The position numbers were made by a program, and so were the translations under genes. A DNA stretch of 64,000 nt from NCBI GenBank assembly GCA_965223405.1, contig CBDCWO010000006.1, forward strand, positions 248,001-312,000, given 5' to 3'. The notes below the pieces were generated by a model. It had not been told where the DNA came from. It made no database searches and saw only the letters and a program-made list of their open reading frames with translations. This DNA is from CBDCWO01 sp965223405 (GTDB lineage: Bacteria > Bacteroidota > Bacteroidia > Chitinophagales > Saprospiraceae). Every line of letters starts with the position of its first letter. The stretch's first letter is position 1. This document shows positions 61,853 to 64,000 of this stretch, piece by piece.

Positions 61853-63724
61853 ATGGGCTCCATACATCCTAATGATCTCGAACAAACTATTGTTGAAATT
61901 GTAAGTGATTCCGGTGAGGGAGCTCAAAAATGTGGTCAAAGTCTGGGCGCCATTTCTGCTAAAATGGGAAATGGGGTATGGACCGTTGAGATTATCCCTG
62001 CAGAAATCCAACCGCCGGCGCGATCGAGAGAAGGTGCGTCGGGCATACGGGTTCGTATTGGGTCAAACAAGGTTACCAATATGGGCAATCATGCAGACTT
62101 GGTCGTTGCATTCAATGAGCAAGTCATTTATGGACGTATAAGGCAGGATGCCTATGATCACAATACCACCATGATCATAGATAATAGATGGTCAACTCAT
62201 GAGCTGGAGTCCGTCCGACAACAGTATGCCAGTGCACTTATGGAATTTAAAGGTCTTGGTATTCATGTTCATGAAGTTCCTATGGAATCTGAATGTCTAA
62301 AAATTCTGCCAGATACGCGTAAGGGAAAAAACATGTGGGTACTGGGCTTACTATGTTTTATTTATAACCGTGATCTTGAAATAGCAAAAGATCAGATCCG
62401 ATCGATATTCAGAAAGAAATCTCAAAAGGTTATTGAAATTAACATTAGGCTATTGTTGGCTGGCTATGAATGGGCCCAATCCAATGTTGATCTTCATTAT
62501 ACTATTCCGCCCATGAAGGTTGACACCGACCAAGTGGTTATGAATGGCAATGAAGCGCTCAGTTTAGGAATAATGGCGTCGGGCATTGAAGTTTGTTCTA
62601 TGTATCCGATAACACCGGCCACATCCGTTACCCACCATCTCTCCGAATATTTTGAGAACATTGGCGGGATAGTCCATCAAGCAGAAGATGAAATTGCTGC
62701 CATAGGATTCGCTATTGGTGCCTCCTATGCCGGTAAGACCGCAGTTACGGTAACTTCCGGACCCGGTCTTGCGTTAAAAACTGAATTCCTCGGGTTGGCA
62801 GTCATGGCTGAAATTCCTCTGGTAATTATCGATGTGCAAAGAGGTGGTCCCTCTACTGGTTTGCCGACCAAAGTAGAGCAAAGCGACCTTTTGGCGGCTA
62901 TTTATGGCGAAACCGGAGATGCTCCGAAAATTGTACTTGCCGCAGCCACCATTGAAGAATGTTTCCATTTCGTCATTCTCGCACGAAAACTTGCCGAGTC
63001 ATTCCGATCCCCGGTCATTCTCCTTAGCGATGCCAACCTGGCTACCGGCGTACAGCCTTTTCCCAGGCCATCCATCGATTCGGAATGGTTTTCCGATCCA
63101 ATAGATCTAAGTCCCTGGCCGGACGAGGTCAACCCTTTTGATTGGAACCCACAAACCGGAATAAGCAAACGACCTATCCCCGGACAAAAGGGAGGGATGT
63201 ATACTGTCACCGGACTTGCACATGGATCGGATGGGAAAGTCGCTTATGGACCCAAGATCAACCAAGCAAGTGCTGAAAGCAGGAGCCGAAAAATAGCTGC
63301 CTTTCAAAAAACACTCAAACCTCCGGTCATAAATGGTGAATCAGAAGGTGACCTCCTGATTGTGGGTTGGGGCTCAACCTTAGGTGCTATTGAAGAAGCC
63401 GTTGAACACGCCTGGGAAATAGGTCTGAAGGTAAGTAGCATACACTTGAGAATCATGTTTCCTATTGTGCCCGGACTAACAGAGATCTTCAAACGTTTTA
63501 AGAAAGTGATTACGGTAGAAATCAATTACAGTGACAAACCGGAAAACCCAATGATCACTGATGAAAATCGCCGCTACGCACAATTGGCTTGGTATCTGCG
63601 GGCGAAAACACAATGCGATATTGATTGCTTTAGTAACGTATATGGTCAGCCTATGAACCCTTTAAGCGTACTGCAAATGATTAAACATGAACTACTGGAG
63701 AAAATTCCTGATCCAATGATATAA
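61853..63724 (+). CDS. korA: 2-oxoacid:ferredoxin oxidoreductase, fused gamma-alpha subunit
   Basis: The product has 623 residues. The first about 190 residues are the gamma (CoA-related) domain, with SGEGAQKCGQSLGAISAKMG and PAEIQPPARSREGASGIRVRIG. The alpha (pyrimidine-binding) domain follows: MNGNEALSLGIMASGIEVCSMYPITPATSVTHHL, QAEDEIAAIGFAIGAS, VTSGPGLALKTEFLGLAVMAEIPLVIIDVQRGGPSTGLPTKVEQSDL. The C-terminal domain II lies beyond about 490. This is the gamma-alpha fusion used with a separate beta subunit, which follows 11 bp later. It converts 2-oxoglutarate (or another 2-oxoacid) and CoA to the acyl-CoA, reducing ferredoxin, in the cytoplasm. 2-oxoglutarate is the usual substrate in Bacteroidota. 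Confidence 0.95.
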   Translation: MGSIHPNDLEQTIVEIVSDSGEGAQKCGQSLGAISAKMGNGVWTVEIIPAEIQPPARSREGASGIRVRIGSNKVTNMGNHADLVVAFNEQVIYGRIRQDAYDHNTTMIIDNRWSTHELESVRQQYASALMEFKGLGIHVHEVPMESECLKILPDTRKGKNMWVLGLLCFIYNRDLEIAKDQIRSIFRKKSQKVIEINIRLLLAGYEWAQSNVDLHYTIPPMKVDTDQVVMNGNEALSLGIMASGIEVCSMYPITPATSVTHHLSEYFENIGGIVHQAEDEIAAIGFAIGASYAGKTAVTVTSGPGLALKTEFLGLAVMAEIPLVIIDVQRGGPSTGLPTKVEQSDLLAAIYGETGDAPKIVLAAATIEECFHFVILARKLAESFRSPVILLSDANLATGVQPFPRPSIDSEWFSDPIDLSPWPDEVNPFDWNPQTGISKRPIPGQKGGMYTVTGLAHGSDGKVAYGPKINQASAESRSRKIAAFQKTLKPPVINGESEGDLLIVGWGSTLGAIEEAVEHAWEIGLKVSSIHLRIMFPIVPGLTEIFKRFKKVITVEINYSDKPENPMITDENRRYAQLAWYLRAKTQCDIDCFSNVYGQPMNPLSVLQMIKHELLEKIPDPMI

Positions 63725-63735
63725 TAAAAAATATT

Positions 63736-64000
63736 ATGTTTACGTCAACACAAGAATTTTGTACCATTCCTTTACCAGACTACTCTTTTGGGATGGATGA
63801 CTATAGCAAAGGTACTCCCCGATGGTGCCCTGGATGTGGAGGGCATTCCATTTTAACCACGGTACAAAGGGTTTGCAAGGATAAACAATATCCACCCGAA
63901 AAAACAGTTTGCGTCTCGGGGATAGGATGTAGCAGTAGATTCCCTCATTATATGGGAACCTATGGATTTCATGGCTTGCACGGCAGAGCATTTCCGGTAG
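63736..64000 (+). CDS. korB: 2-oxoacid:ferredoxin oxidoreductase beta subunit (partial, runs off the window)
   Basis: This gene begins at ATG 63736, 11 bp after korA, and is cut by the window end after 88 codons. The N-terminus MFTSTQEFCTIPLPDYSFGM is followed by PRWCPGCGGHSI (Cys31 and Cys34 of an iron-sulfur-ligand motif) and VSGIGCSSRFPHYM, typical of beta subunits that bind thiamine diphosphate. The reading frame stays open to the last base. It pairs with korA to form the complete enzyme. Confidence 0.93.
   Translation, partial: MFTSTQEFCTIPLPDYSFGMDDYSKGTPRWCPGCGGHSILTTVQRVCKDKQYPPEKTVCVSGIGCSSRFPHYMGTYGFHGLHGRAFPV

Overview
The window looks like a chromosomal piece of a member of the Bacteroidota, probably near the Saprospirales. 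That placement is inference from gene content. The evidence is AT-rich DNA, weak Shine-Dalgarno signals, type IX secretion (T9SS) sorting domains, a PorP/SprF protein, a gliding-motility-type C-terminal domain, an OMP_b-brl_3-type outer-membrane protein, a 2-oxoacid:ferredoxin oxidoreductase and lycopene cyclase. No rRNA, tRNA, CRISPR array, transposase or phage module was seen.

Layout. 0.2-8.5 kb: serine hydrolase, small conserved protein, formate-THF ligase and M28 peptidase (minus strand), then an SLC12-like transporter (plus). 8.5-9.2 kb: repeat-filled gap. 9.2-10.5 kb: ArsC-like protein and a small MscS channel. 10.7-15.6 kb: a compact plus-strand cluster of patatin phospholipase, membrane-anchored TIR protein, CsgG/TolB-like secreted protein, small secreted protein and outer-membrane barrel. 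15.8-25.4 kb: aldehyde dehydrogenase, a DUF6438-like lipoprotein with a disrupted, duplicated 5' region, a MITE-like element, a large outer-membrane receptor-like protein, arylamine N-acetyltransferase, lycopene cyclase and a second serine hydrolase. 25.5-34.9 kb: a histone-deacetylase-like enzyme directly followed by a Pat-type acetyltransferase, an SDH-type membrane serine protease, a secreted repeat protein and a P-type ATPase. 34.97-42.89 kb: a six-gene operon, five of its genes joined by 4-bp overlaps: sigma factor, membrane anti-sigma-like protein, papain-like protease, caspase-like protease, LRR protein with gliding-type C-terminal domain, and PorP/SprF protein. 42.9-46.8 kb: sugar-acid operon (KDPG-type aldolase, IlvD/Edd dehydratase, GntP permease). 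47.1-56.1 kb: a giant secreted subtilisin-like protein and a TPR-histidine kinase-receiver-cyclase hybrid. 56.3-61.8 kb: a second MITE-like element, a kinase/phosphotransferase pair, an S74-chaperone surface protein, a T9SS protein, and a decayed duplicate of the kinase pair. 61.9-64.0 kb: korA and the start of korB.

The best candidate for an undescribed system is the 34.97-42.89 kb operon. Two exported cysteine proteases of different folds (papain and caspase) sit in one transcription unit with their own sigma/anti-sigma pair and a surface-exported LRR protein plus its probable T9SS partner. The second candidate is the patatin-TIR envelope cluster at 10.7-15.6 kb. It combines two effector domains known from bacterial immunity with periplasmic and outer-membrane partners, unlike the usual cytoplasmic layouts. 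A third theme is DNA structure: a MITE-like family with about 17-bp terminal inverted repeats (two full copies and one clear fragment), one copy supplying the stop codon of a neighbouring gene, and a 75-bp non-coding block that is identical on both sides of the S74/T9SS cassette.
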